From contig CM040085.1 of the NCBI GenBank assembly GCA_022496805.1, positions 34,129,811 to 34,193,810 of the forward strand: 64,000 nucleotides of DNA, read 5' to 3'. Position 1 is the first letter of the stretch, and every line of letters starts with the position of its first letter. The notes below the pieces were generated by a model that did no database searches, was not told the DNA's origin, and worked only from the letters and a program-made list of their open reading frames with translations. The position numbers were made by a program, and so were the translations under genes. This stretch comes from Pohlia nutans. Lineage: Eukaryota; Streptophyta; Bryopsida; Bryales; Mniaceae. Below, piece by piece: positions 35,586-48,077 of the stretch.

Positions 35586-36467
35586 TTAACCCCTAAAAGA
35601 CTAGGAGGACACATTATGTCCAAGAATAATTTAATTACTTTAGTAACTTATTTGGATTCCATAATTTAAACTCGATGTTAACTTGTGAATTGTAAATTTA
35701 TGTTACGAGAGCACAAACATCCTTCAAGATGTGCAATTACATTGATTGATCCGCCGAGAAAAAACTAAAACGTCAACGTAGGTGAATTTCAGGCATAGTA
35801 GTTAGGCGAGTTGATGACTTGAAAGGCGTTTTCACACTAGGGCATCAAATTTTTCAAACACAAAAGTGTACAATATGTAAAATATTTGCCATTACTGGGT
35901 CATTAACACTATATAATGATTATGGAAAATATTTAAAAAGATTAAAAATATAATATTTTCAAAATATTTGAAATATTTTTAGCATAGTTTATATTATAAT
36001 GGAATATTCCAAAATATTTTTGAAATCTTTATACATTTTATGCACTGTAACAATTACAAACACCAGCTCATCGAATCATCATCAAGTCACTTCACTTGAA
36101 CATAAATCTTTCAAAATCAGTCATTGTTGTTGTATTTAGTTCTAGAACACAATTTTTTGTGAGCACTTAGATACAATACATCTTTGTATGCTCCTGAAAT
36201 TTCAAACGCTAATCATGGTTCTAGAATTTATGAGAATGTTTGCAATGAATGACTTGTTGAATTTGTTTAAAAATTACAGAACACAACTCATGATCAAACC
36301 TTCTTATCAAGTATTTTTCACGGTAGCTTGTTTTGAAAATTGATATATAGTCTCACAACTAAGTCTTCTTTGATCTTCAACAATGAAGTTTTCTACATAA
36401 ACACCAATTGAGAAATACGGTTGCGCTCTTGAAAGCATCACGAGAAGTGATAAAATTTAGGGGTTAA
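35586..36467. repeat. TTAA-flanked element family Q, copy 1, 882 bp
   Basis: TTAA-CCCCTAAAAGACTAGG at the left; GTGATAAAATTTAGGGG-TTAA at the right. The body matches 49,779-50,740 inverted, and it holds the near-empty site for the MITE at 50,405. Confidence 0.75.
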
Positions 36468-36498
36468 GGAAAAAATTACGTGAAAGTAGGTACCAAGA

Positions 36499-37912
36499 TT
36501 AACCCCTAATTGTCCAACCATGGATATTTTGCATGATGTACAGAAGCGAACTTGGTTTTCTCATCTATAACACACATTTTGTACTGTGAAATTTTTACTA
36601 ATTTTTTTATGGGAAGTTAGCTTTATGCACGTGTGATCCGATTATAAAGTTGATGATTCGTGAAACTTTTATGTCTCATTTCATGTTGCAATGTTTCACC
36701 AAAAAAATTGAAGATTTTAGTCTTAAAAAGCTCTTGAAAAAGTCAACTCATAAAATTAAGCAACCACAAAATCTCCAAAAATCAATACATTTAAAGTATT
36801 GCATTTCAACCCATCACAAAAAAGTTATCTTATTTGTAATCAAATTACAAAATAATTTTGAATTTTAAGTTTCAAATTGTATTGAAAAATATTGGTGATA
36901 ACAATCGCAGATCTAATCATATGAATAGAATCTAAAATTCAAAATTTACAGCTTTTATTCATACATCAAGTTCAAAATATCCCTCTTAGTTGCATTTTAT
37001 AATGCATCTTTGCAAAACTGCTCAATTTAGAAAATCAAGTACCACTTTCTGAAATAGTGAATGTAGTGAATGTAGTGGTAAAATGTTTTTAATAAAAAAG
37101 TATTTTCAATTACAAATTTCTTCTTGTCTAATTGTGATGTCCATTAATTTTATTTTTCAAAATTATCCATCTTTGATGCATTAAATTTGATTTTTAATAA
37201 CAATGTAAAAACCTGTTTGCTGCAAAAATGATATTTTAATGGTTTTTACCCTTCCCACACTATTTTTGGAATAAAAAATTAATGTTTCACTAAATCACCA
37301 TATGTACAAGTGTTTTAAGAAACAAACCCTTCATATGAGTTTCATGATCTTGCACATTTTTCCATTCTTAGGTTTTCGAGGCTTATTAAATATCATGGAA
37401 TGGAAGGATTCTAATTTAAGAATACAACTTCGTTATTATTCAACATCTAATCACATTAGACCACCTAAGAATTTGAATAATGAAGTTCTAATTGTATACG
37501 GTCCATTTTAAACTACATTGAACTGAAACACTACATCGTATTTTTTACTAATATGGTCGTACCAAGGCACTAACCCAAGAATAAACCCAACTAAAAATAT
37601 CATTGTGTGGATATCCCTCATACCCCTAAACCTTTAAAAGCTCCTACACCTATCATTTACAAAAAATTAAATAAAATTTTCCAAAGTCCATTTTCTAAAA
37701 AACCCATCACTTCGGACTACTTTTTCACTCACCCGTACCATGAGAACGCCAGATAGCAATTGCAGATCTAACCATATGGATAGAATCTAAAATTTACAAT
37801 GTACAACTTTAATTCATACATCAAATTCAATATATCCCTCTTGGTTGCATTTTTTGATGCATCTTTGCAAAACCGCCGAATTTGGAGAGGGGTGAGGATG
37901 TTTAGGGGTTAA
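36499..37912. repeat. TTAA-flanked family C structure interrupted by family D
   Basis: Left TTAA-CCCCTAATTGTCCAACC and right GAGGATGTTTAGGGG-TTAA. The family C right half occurs twice, at about 36,899-37,037 and 37,756-37,912, on either side of the D insert. So two C copies or a duplication are involved. Confidence 0.65.
37046..37750. repeat. Family D element, copy 2, nested
   Basis: Matches 21,327-22,087 inverted ('ttttacccttcccacac', 'tcatgatcttgcac', 'atcatggaatggaagga'). The right end TCACCCGTACCATGAGAACG is clear; the left end is worn. Confidence 0.6.
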
Positions 37913-38642
37913 AGAGTTTATTGTCCAAATTTCTTCTATGATGTTTTTAAGCTTCATTATCTAACTTCCACTCATTTGCCATTGCTTATCATCCAATCCC
38001 TTGGTATTCTTTATATTTCAGTGTAGATTTATAATTTGACTGACTATTTGCTTGAGGTACAAAAATCAGTGGCCAATTATTTTATGTATTTTTTGTTGTG
38101 TAAGCCTAGGTGCTTTTTTAATTTGATTTAATTAAATTACGTATTCATATTTGGAGCTTTTTTTTTCAAATACATATTTGTATGTACATTCTTATTTTTC
38201 TCCAATTTTTATATTTTAGAGAGGTATTAGTTTTAAGGTGATGCACACAAGCTCCTTATATTTTAAAGAAGAATATGTCACTAGGGGTCTAACTCAATCA
38301 ACTAAAAATCTAAAAAGGGTTGATTTTTAAAGATTTAACTGTAGAGTCTGATTTTTAACTTGTATATGTAAACAAAGATGACCACATTGATTCAAAGATT
38401 ATACTATTTGAAGTGCAAATAAGTTTGTTTCTAACGTCTTGCTAAAGTACATCAATGGATTTTGAAATCCAATATAAAATAGTACATAAGAGCTACAACC
38501 AACAAAAAATTTAGGCAAGAGAAATAACCTTTAAATCATGATAAACACCTCAAAACTCACCGTAACCCTTAATTGTGACCTCTCAGGTCATTAATCACTT
38601 CGTTCAAAAAGTCCAGAAGGAATTCCGTTCTGCACCCAAGTG

Positions 38643-39456
38643 TTAACCCTTTAGTGCCCAGGTAACCGGTAAGTGGTCACTAGATCATCAAAAAATGAAA
38701 TGCTGTAAAATCTGTAAATCATCTCACTCTGGTGTTTGAAGTTCAGATGTGTAACTTTTGATTCTGCAGATGATGAAAAAAGAAAATTTGGAATCTGACT
38801 TTCTTAAATATCCAAATACCTATGTACAAAACACCAAATATTGCAAATACCTCAAAATACAGCAAATTCTTACAAATACAACACATGTATTACGGTATGC
38901 AGTATTTCTTGTGTTTGAAAGTTTGTTATCTTGTATTATCTTTTTGGATTGTGTTATCTTGTTCATGTTCCATTAGTGTATGTATTCCGGTCTTGATCAA
39001 TGTACCAACTCCTTTCTTATTTTAACGTATAAATTATTGTCCTAAACCATATAATTATTTATAAGTCACTCTCACTTATAAAATTCACAATAATTATATG
39101 TGAGTCCGTTCTTGACATGAAAGATTGCAATGGAGAGGTGTTGTTGTAGGTCATTGTTGAACATCTTCACTTTTATTTTTGAAAATTTAACCCAAATTCT
39201 ATTTAATTTTGAAGTCACACACCTCCCAAAATCTCATTTTTGAGTGTGCATTATACGGTTCAAAGACTATGATCTTCCAATCCAATGGTCCAATCTTACC
39301 AAGATTTTACTCACACTTGTTTCATTAAGCTATGGTTATATTTATATGATTGAATACTATTAATAGTATCCCTAATTTCAACACAAAGAGTTTTAAAAAA
39401 ATATCACTAAAAAACCTTTGGTTTCTCCAGAACCACCCTAGGCACTAAACGGTTAA
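38643..39456. repeat. TTAA-flanked element family A, copy 1, 814 bp
   Basis: TTAACCCTTTAGTGCCCAGG at the left; CCTAGGCACTAAACGGTTAA at the right. Contains the palindrome ATACTATTAATAGTAT near 39,356, kept in copies 2 and 3. No transposase; the short ORFs are not conserved as proteins. Confidence 0.85.
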
Positions 39457-40393
39457 GCACTTGAAGTTTGCAAAATGGTGCACTGTTAACAAGGGTAACG
39501 CGATTTCTACATGCCCCCCTACACATGGGAACTCGTGCTCTCAACGCCGTGTTACGCATGGAAATGCCTGCATTCCTGATATTATTGCACCAACACTCGG
39601 GTTGCCGCCCTCGAGCGCAGGTGCAATGATATGGGGTTATGCATTCATTCCAGTGTGTAAGAGCATTCCCACCCATGCACGCTAGGACTAACTCGCTGAA
39701 ATTATTCATCTACATTTGAAGGGCCCTTGCACTCACACTCCCCCACCCTTGCACACCCCTCACATATCAAAAGTGCACATCAAATAGTCAATGGACCAAT
39801 CACTAGTAGAATGTGAGGATATAGTCAACTAAATAGTGATTTGAAGGCCCAATTTTCTAACATGCTAGGATTGAGAGTCAAGAGGTATTTTTGAAGGGCC
39901 CTTGGCACTTTTCATCCACTTCTTGAGTGTGAGAGACTCTGGGAGGGCATGGGTGGCCATGCTCTAACCCCTTACATCGAGCACTTTAATCCTCGTTACA
40001 TCTTTGAAATGGATTTCATGTGCTTATTTGACCTCAAAGAAACCCTAGTTCATTTTTCATGGCTTTTTGGTGTGTCTTTCCTATTGAGAAATGGTTTACA
40101 CATCGTTCAATCGGGTGTTTGTACGAAGGGGAGTGCTTCTTGTTTAGTCTCCCATGCTTGCCCGATGGCCTGATGCTCATGCCCGACGATACACTCAAGG
40201 GCAGCGGGTAGTTTCGTTGAAACTTTTCCAAAGCACTGCTGGCAACCAATGGTGATTGGATTTGTTCATTCAAGTTCAAGCTCATGCCATCCATGGGGCA
40301 GGAAGGGGGTTTTCAATGCTCTGCCCACTTGAGGGTCACATGCCCATGCCTGAAGCAATGCTGCACAGCTCAATTTTTCATCACCATGCTCGA
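39457..40393. other. Less AT-rich spacer, no gene recognised
   Basis: Contains short inverted blocks such as TTGCACCAACACTCG against CGCAGGTGCAATGATAT near 39,580-39,630. I see no supported coding exon. Confidence 0.4.
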
Positions 40394-40970
40394 TTAACCC
40401 AAGGCTAATTTGAAGTTTGGTCAGCTCAGTGTGAAATATACTACTTGAGAAATATACTGCTCTTGAGAAATATACTACTCTTTGTAACAAATACGGGATT
40501 TTATTTTGCATATGTAGGTGATGCATAGGTTGAAAAATACAATCATGCAGAGGTGAAAAACTTAAGTGCGGGCAATTTCTGATTTTTTATATATATAATA
40601 AGCTATGCATTTGAGATTTTGCACACAATGAGCTAACACCCCCATACACACAATTTTCAAATCCATTTTACCAAATTTAATACTAAACTTTGCATTTTGG
40701 GCCTTTTCAAAAAGTTTCAAACTCGAACAGGGGAGCAAAAAAAAGAGGTGCATTCAACTTTGCAGCTTGTAATCTTACTATTGACGAACCCTCAACGGTT
40801 GAAAATTTGTAAGTACTACTAGATTCAAGTTGGTTCAAATATCCTATAGTTGAATCGGTCAAAAATGTTTTAGATTGAATCTTGACTATTTGCCTTTCTT
40901 GAGAAGAGGTACTTTTAAGCAACTTTGGAATGTTTGAAGAGAAACATAGTTGTGGTCCTTTAGGGGTTAA
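40394..40970. repeat. TTAA-flanked element family G, copy 1, 577 bp
   Basis: TTAA-CCCAAGGCTAATTTG at the left; GTGGTCCTTTAGGGG-TTAA at the right. The body matches 45,600-46,185 ('gtcagctcagtgtg', 'gagctaacacccccata'). Confidence 0.75.
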
Positions 40971-41341
40971 CAACGGTCAAAGGACTTTGACTTGTTGTAT
41001 CTCCTTCAATGCGAGGAATTTTTCAATGTTTTTTTGTTCCCATGGATTTGTGTTTAATTTCCTACAACTCTGTACAAAATATCATTCCAATATTTCAAAC
41101 CGGATATCCAAATTTGCAAAACACGTAAATTTCAGTAGTTGCCCGAAAGCTAATTCGTGTTGTTTTCTCAAAATTTCTCTGATCTGACCAATCTAAATCG
41201 TTATGGATTTGAGGCACAAGCCCTCTACAACTTCAACTGTGTGCTGATTTCCAAAAAGAAAAAAACACCCAAATTGGTGAATTTCTGAGACAGGGTCTGT
41301 TTTCAAGAAAACGGTTCGCAAGGCTCTGGACATCAAAAGGG
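40971..41341. other. Spacer between TTAA elements
   Basis: No gene recognised. Confidence 0.4.
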
Positions 41342-43128
41342 TTAACCCTTTACCGCCCAGGGTGGTTCTGGAGAAACCACCTTTTTCTGGGTGATGTTTC
41401 TTTAAATCTATCTCTGTTGAAATTAGGGGTACTATTAATAGTATCCAACCGTACGAATGTAAGCATAGCTTAATGAAACAAGTCTCAGTTAAATCTTGGT
41501 AAGATCGGACCGTTGGATTGGAAGATTATAGTATATCTTTGAACCGTATAATGCACACTCAAAAATGAGATTTTGGGAGGTGTGTGACTTCAAGGTTAAA
41601 TAGAATTTGGGTTAAATTTTCAAAAATAAAAGTGAAGATGTTCAGCAATGACTTGTGTCAACACCTCTTCATTGCAATCTTTCATGTCAAGAATAGACTC
41701 GTACATAATTATTGTGAATTTTATAAGTGAAAGTGACTTATCCATGTACGGTTTAGAACAAAATTTATACGTTCAAATAAGAAAGGAGTTAGTATAGTGA
41801 TCAAGATCAGACTACATACACTAATGGAACATGAACAAGAGAACACAATCCAAAAAGAAAAACGAGATAACAAACTTCCAATCTCTAGAAATACAACATA
41901 GTACATATGCTGTATTTGTAAGTATTTGCTGTATTTTGAGGTATTTGCAGTATTTTGGTGTTTTGTACAGTGGGGTCCAACATGGAATGGCGTTTTTGGT
42001 TTCGCAGTGAGAAAAATTTCAGTACTGCCAACTTTGAAAGCCTCCCGAGAGCTCAAATATTGGTATTTTATCACGAAAATTTTACCAGAGACTTATCTTT
42101 AAGTTAATTATATGTATGCCAAATTTCAAGGCCAAAAGATTCACCAAAAAAACGTTATTCAAAATCTACCAACATTGGTAGTTATTCACTGCTGCCAACT
42201 TTGACAACCTCCCAAAGATTGAATTAATTTTTTTTTGCCATGAAATTCTTGGAAAAAGAACTTCTTTATGTTAATAACATATGATAAAAATTTCAAGGCC
42301 AGAAGATTAATACAAAAAAGATATTGACAATCTACCAACATGTGTAGTTGTGGGAAACAATGGGGAAACTTTGCTACCAACTTTGACACCCTCCCTACGG
42401 TTGAGAAATTGTCTATTTACCATGAAATTTTTGGTACAACATGCTCTTTATGACAAAATCATTCATGCCAAATTTCAAAGTCAAAAAATCTATACAAAGA
42501 AAATTATTTACAATCTACCAATGTGTGTAGTTTCCCCCATTGTTTCCCACAACTACACATGTTGGTAGATTGTTAATATCGTTTTTTGTATTAATCTTTT
42601 GGCCTTGAAATTTTTATCATATGTTATTAACATAAAGAAGTTTTTTTTCCTAGAATTTTATGGCAAAAAAAAAATTAATTCAATCTTTGGGAGGCTGTCA
42701 AAGTTGGCAGCAGTGAAAACATTTCCACAGCTACCAATGTTGGTAGATTCTGAATAACTTTTTTTGGGTGAATCTTTTGGCCTTGAAATTTGGCATACAT
42801 ATAATTAACTTAAAGATAAGTCTCTGGTAAAATTTTCGTGGTAAAATACCAATATTTGAGCTCTCGGGAGGCTTTCAAAGTTGGTAGTACTGAAATTTTT
42901 CTCACTGCGAAACCAAAAACGCCATTCCATGTTGGACCCCACTGTACATATGTATTTGGATATCTAGGAAAGTCGGATTTCAAATTTTCTTTTTGCATCA
43001 TCTCCAGAATCAAAAGTTACACATTTGAACTTCAGACACTGTATTGAGATGGTTCACAGATTTTCGAGAATTTCATTTTCCAGTGATCTAGTGACCACTT
43101 AGTGGTTACCTGGGCACTAAAGGGTTAA
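41342..43128. repeat. TTAA-flanked element family A, copy 2, with nested foldback
   Basis: TTAA-CCCTTTACCGCCCAGG at the left; CCTGGGCACTAAAGGG-TTAA at the right, inverse in orientation to copy 1. Removing the 979-bp insertion (977 bp plus one TA) leaves about 808 bp, the length of the other copies. Confidence 0.85.
41968..42944. mobile_element. TA-flanked foldback element, 977 bp
   Basis: Starts CAGTGGGGTCCAACATGG and ends with its inverse, with TA on both sides (41,966-41,967 and 42,945-42,946). The arms of about 400 bp are near-perfect inverted repeats around a roughly 170-bp centre. The left arm and centre consist of three diverged head-to-tail units of about 160 bp (start 'ctgccaactttgac...cctccc', end 'aatctaccaac'). 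The CAGTG start and TA fit Tc1/mariner. Non-coding. Confidence 0.85.
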
Positions 43129-44439
43129 GGTATGCACAACCTTTTGCAGTCTAAATGGCCCTCCACTAGCACCATGCTAAGACTAGTTGTATTCACTAAC
43201 TATTCTTATTTTATTGTCATCCACCAAATTTCAATGCATACTCCGTCAAGCACCAACAACTTATAGGTGGTGCATTGCAAGAAAATGAGATGCAAATGTG
43301 ATTTTCCTTAAAGAGTACGCATTGGAGCCCTTTTTCTTGATTTTTGGACACACTGACCATGACCTTGAGAGCAACATGAGCCTGCGATATGAAGCCTCAT
43401 TTCTCCCATCCCTCATAACTATAGTGTGGAAAATTGCTTCACGTTGGCCTCAATTGCTTGCTTTCACGACATCCTCTATTGTTGTGTGTCTCTGCTGTGG
43501 CGGGTCGTAGATGCTCTTAGGACCAATTTACACCAAAAAACTCTCGGGCTCCAATTTAAAGACACAAGTGGTACCTTCGGTTCTTGAATGAGAGCATTGT
43601 AAGCAGGGTACCATCCTTGAAACAAGGGAGTTATAAGTGAGTTGTGGCCCAAAGTTTTGGTGTGTTTCCCACTCTCCATTTCTTTGGGCTCCAACCCAAT
43701 GCTTTTTGGCCCTTAGAATGATAAAGCCACTAAAAGAGTTGCTTACTCCAGAGGTATAGCAACTTCACTTTGAATACACTAGCAATCACTTTTTTGCTCA
43801 AAAACGAAAATTAAGAAATTCATTTTTTGAGGAACGAACCTTACTTTTCAAAAAGAATTAAATATTCCTTCGTGGGGTGGTGACCCAGCTATGGTACTGT
43901 GGTACACTACACTGAAATTACCATATATTGTGGTCCACGGTATTTATGAGAGACGTTACTAATAATCATTTTTTCAAAATACCATGATAAAGTTCACCCA
44001 AATTAAATGAAAATTGTTCAATTTGGATGATAATTTGTCCAAATGGATGAATGTACCCACACCATTCACCCACCCACAGTGTATGGTGATTTCGGTGAGG
44101 AGAACAGACCAACATAACATTCACTAGCCTTCCAAGAGGGTGCCTTTTGGTTTCATCCGCCTTTATATATGGAGTGACCAGTGATTTGTAATTGAATGAA
44201 CTATTGAATCAAATAAACAACTACAAAACGCTGTTGAATTGTGATTAAGTGAGTGCTTTTGATTACTATTCACCATGGTTGATTGCTCTTACTTAATGCC
44301 ACTTGCCCCTATAGCTACTGATGTAATGTGGAATATCCCACATCATTCTATTGGGAGAAGACAGCAGTCATAGAGACTACTGAATGTTATGAAAGTATTA
44401 GATAAAAATGACATTTTTGAAAAGAAAAGAACATAGTGT
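43129..44439. other. Intergenic DNA
   Basis: No gene recognised. A CTACTGAATGTTATG block near 44,377 belongs to the family described at 6,805. Confidence 0.4.
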
Positions 44440-44590
44440 GGTGTTGGCCGTGTGGCTGGCCCCCAGCACCATGTGGTCGGTCCCTATGTGCCTTGGTCTC
44501 CCCTCAGGCTGATTCCGGCTGGGGTGGCTTTGTATTGTGTCTTTTTTACAATAAAATTCATTCTATTTGTATCAAAAAAAAAAAAAAACA
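44440..44590 (+). repeat. Poly(A)-ended LINE-type 3' fragment
   Basis: GGGGTGGCTTTGTATTGTG is followed by an ATTCTATTTGTATC block and a 15-base A run. The layout matches other LINE tails here. No coding part retained. Confidence 0.55.
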
Positions 44591-45388
44591 CGAGTACTAA
44601 GAGTATTCACAGCAATGACCGGTATCCTCAAATTTCTTGCAAAATATTGAGGTTTTGATATGACTTGGAAAGACTTATTGCCATCCACAACGTTCAAAGT
44701 TGATATATTGTTTGTGAATACTTGCCAAAGTCCTCTTGTATGGAAAAATTTAGGTGTGTGTTGGTATATTAGGTTCGGAAATAGGGATACCAGCCTCACT
44801 GAGTCACTGGTGGGCATGCTCCCAAGGCGAGTTCAGACTATGGACCAGGAGCCGTAACTAAGAAAAATGGATTATTCTCATGATCACATTTCTATGGTCA
44901 CATTTCATAAAAGTGCAACTTTTAAGGCTCTTGGGCCTCTGACTAGGAGTAAACCGAACTTGTACCAAGAGGAATGACCATGCACAGAAAAGAAAATGAT
45001 TAGATTTTTGTTAATGTATGCCACCACAGTTGCGACAATACGTGGGAGAAAAAAAAACCAAAGAAAAAACCAAAAAACTTCACATTTTCCATCCATGGTC
45101 TCTTGGTTTTAAGGTGAGAGAGCCTTTTTTTCCTCGACTGGCCGTATAACAACTTGAACCGTGAAATATTATCTACTAGGCCAATTTATAGGCCTTTTAG
45201 GAACCTCAACGCCTGCGGTTATTCTCCTTTTTTCCCCGGTAGTGTAAACCCAAGTCATCTTGGGATGACTTCATAGGCCAATCACAAATTTTAGAGGGGC
45301 ATGAGACGACTTATTGTTCCTTAGTCTAAAACTCTACGCTTGCATCCGCACAATATGCATGAATTCCAACATTTTACAAAATATTTTT
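44591..45388. other. Intergenic DNA
   Basis: No gene or bounded repeat recognised. Confidence 0.4.
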
Positions 45389-45599
45389 GATGATTTTTGT
45401 TTTTATTTTTATTTATTTTATTTGTTTTTGGTTCTTTTGACACAAATAGAGAGGAACTATTTACTGCAAGAAGAGAGGATAAAATACAAATCAGCCTCGT
45501 TAGGTCCGGCGAGGCCGGGAGACACCTAGACCTTGTCAATCCGGTGAGATTCCAACATGGTTGGCTGTTTTCCCACCTAACAAACACCCCTTTCCTCTT
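45389..45599 (-). repeat. LINE 3' end fragment
   Basis: On the minus strand: GTGTCTCCCGGCCTCGCCGG, then CTGATTTGTATTTTATCC, TTTGTGTCAAAAG and an A-rich tail (AAATAAAATAAATAAAAAT). It aligns in order with the 3' end of the LINE at 53,722-54,083. A few decayed codons of the ORF end precede it. Confidence 0.65.
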
Positions 45600-46185
45600 T
45601 TAACCCCTTAAGGACCAAGGCTGATTTTCCAAGTTCGATCAGCTCAGTGTGGAATGAGTATTGATCCTCAATTTTTGAGATTTTTTGTGGTGATTCTACT
45701 CTTTGTAACAAAGATGGTATGGTGATTTGCGTACGTAGGTGATGTATAGGTCAAAAATTACAATCATACAAAGGTCAAAAACCTAACTGCGGGCAGCTCC
45801 TGAAAATTTTCATGCAATGAGCTATGCATCTGAATTTTGTACACAATGAGCTAACACCCCCATATACACAACTGCCACATTCATTTTACCAGAATTGAGA
45901 CTAAAATATGCATTTTGGGCATTTTCAAAAAGTTTCAAACTCGGGGTAACATGCCAAAATACAAAGTGCAACCAACTTTGTAGCTTATAATTTTACTATT
46001 GAGGAACCTTGAACGGTTGAAAATTTGTAGGTGCTAATAAATTCAAGTTGGTTGAAATATCCTACGGTTGAATTAGTCAAAAAGGTTTTAGATCAAAAAC
46101 TATTTTCCTTTCCATGAGAAGGGGTACTTTTAGGCAGCTTTGGAGTATTTGGAGAGAAACATAGTTGTGGTCCTTTAGGGGTTAA
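45600..46185. repeat. TTAA-flanked element family G, copy 2, 586 bp
   Basis: TTAA-CCCCTTAAGGACCAAGG at the left; GTGGTCCTTTAGGGG-TTAA at the right. The body matches 40,394-40,970 in the same orientation. Confidence 0.8.
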
Positions 46186-46209
46186 ATGAACAAGGAGTTG
46201 AGTAGCTTT

Positions 46210-46383
46210 CACTACTAGCAAAGGCGTCACTTCTCACTAAGAAGAGTGTCAAAGTTCACTGTACACACTTGTCCTACGTGACGAATTGCACTCACCAAGT
46301 CTTGAACACCTGGGGCAGTGAATGCGTAGTGGCGCCATTTGACTCACTTACCGAGTGAAAAGCGACGCCTTCTCCTTGTAGTG
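46210..46383. mobile_element. Miniature CACTA-type element, 174 bp
   Basis: CACTACTAGCAAAGGCGTC at the left; GACGCCTTCTCCTTGTAGTG at the right; TTT on both sides as a 3-bp duplication. Non-coding. Confidence 0.82.
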
Positions 46384-46401
46384 TTTATCCGGAGTACTCC
46401 C

Positions 46402-46625
46402 CTAACTTCTTGATGTCAGATTGGGTGCGGTCCCAAGCAAGTCTCCCATAAGCCACCATGTCATGGCACATTTTGCAACACAGCTTTTGGATGTGCCAAT
46501 GAGTACTGCTGAAAGCAGCTTCATTCCTCGCCTTCCACACAAGCCAGAGAATAACTTCCTCCAGAAGGAGCCAGAGTGTCCGATGTGCAAAGATCCAGTG
46601 TTTCCAAATGACGGAGAGGATGCGT
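46402..46625 (-). pseudogene. LINE ORF2 C-terminal fragment
   Basis: Translating the minus strand gives ILWLVWKARNEAAF, then HWHIQKLCCKMCHDMVAYG and RLAWDRTQSDIKK. This is the region at the very C-terminus of plant L1-type reverse transcriptase proteins, after the zinc-finger-like RVT segment. The stretch HIQKLCCKM...AYGRLAW aligns with HIEKVCYKM...DYGRMAW of the LINE at 53.7 kb. It lacks reverse transcriptase, endonuclease and a poly(A) tail, so it is a dead fragment. Confidence 0.65.
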
Positions 46626-47039
46626 GTCTGTGCTCCGTGCGTCTGCGTGGAATCCGGGTCCGCCGTGGGCTCATCTTCGTCGGTCTCCGGACTCCGTGCT
46701 CCATGCCACCCTCAGGCGATGAAATGTTACCTCTATATGCTCTCCAACATGACAAATTTGCAAGATATATTGATGCCACAACAAATCCCTCTAAACCAAA
46801 ATCAAGTTGCCACTATGGTTAGCAAGTCTAACTATGATTAGCAAGTTTAACAATGATTAATAGCTTGTGTTGAAACACATGACTATTTGACATTTGTTTA
46901 GGATTGTACAAAAAGTGAGATACAATTTTATGGGTGACTGAGGGGATGAATTAGCAGGATGAAAATTTCCTTGCATTCAAGAGTAAATTTGGGGGAACCA
47001 TGTGCATGCTCTAAACAACCCCTACTGTAATTGGAGTGA

Positions 47040-47341
47040 TGGCCCATTCACACCAAGAAGCTTCAACACTAGCGTTGCGCTTGTGGAATGCCGCAAGGTA
47101 AATTTCGAAAATAATATACGATTTCTTGCAATGTCAGAGCGGTGTGTCTTCCTGCTTTTGGCCAACGCATCATGTGCGTTGGTGGAGCGCAAATTTCTTG
47201 CGGCACCCAAAATGTGTTGGAGTAGCTTCATGCATGCGTCAGGTTATATATTACAGGAGCACACTATAGCTACCAAAAACTTACGTGACAAACGCAAATT
47301 CTCTACCGCACTCGCGTTGGATGACTGGTGTGAATGGGCCA
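47040..47341. mobile_element. Tourist-like MITE family H, copy 1, 302 bp
   Basis: TGGCCCATTCACACCA at the left and its exact inverse at the right, with TGA on both sides (47,037-47,039 and 47,342-47,344). The interior is shared, in inverse orientation, with copy 2. A 125-codon ORF through it is a chance reading. Confidence 0.85.
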
Positions 47342-47407
47342 TGAGTGTAGAAGGCTCCAAGGCTAGGCTATGGATTTGAGCTGCACTCATGGATGTTTAC
47401 TGGGGAT

Positions 47408-47463
47408 GCAAAATAAATAAATAAAAATAATAAGAAGAATAAGAAGAAGAATAAGAATAAGAA
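47408..47463. repeat. AAT/AAG-rich microsatellite
   Basis: Imperfect run of AATA and AAGAAG units. Confidence 0.8.
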
Positions 47464-48077
47464 CAGTAGTGGGAAATTGGTCCACTAAGTTACAGGTGAG
47501 ATTTGTGGGTTTCGTGTAAGGGAGCGGTAAAGGAGCCACTCAGGTGATAACCCTGAACAAGGAATCTAGCAAGGGAGGGAGGGAAGGGCATGTGCGTGGG
47601 CATGGGTGCCGGCATGGTGGGGACGGTGGGGACATGGCCCCCCCCCACCCACCCATGGGGGGATGAAGAGGGGGCTCTGCACATGAAGTGGAATCCAAGC
47701 ACCAACGTGCAACGCTGCCTCCTGTCAGATCACCTCTCTCCCTCGCTGGCTGGGAAAAAAAAAAAAATAGCATCCAAAAAAAATGAATATGTTTTAAAAA
47801 AATGAGAAAAAGAAGAAGGAAAAAGAGCAGAGTTGAACTGGTCAGTCTGTCTCAGACACCGGTTCAGTTCAGTTGCTATGATTATGCTCTTTGTAGCCCA
47901 TAGAATATGATTATCTCCATAACGAACTGACGCTCGATTCGCTCTCTGTCCATGTGACTAGTGATGGCCCATTTACACCACTCATGGCCCATTCACACTA
48001 GTCATCCAACGCGAGTGAGGCAGAGAATCTGCGTTCGTCAAGTAAGTGTTTGGTAGCTGTAGTGTGCTCCCGTAATT

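Noticed and set aside
38758..43047. Short ORFs recurring in family A elements
   Set aside because: They recur because the DNA is repeated; frames are broken differently in each copy and show no transposase motifs.
46421..46822. 133-codon plus-strand ORF with CPMC-like cysteines
   Set aside because: It is the antisense of a LINE ORF2 C-terminal fragment; the minus strand gives the recognisable protein sequence.
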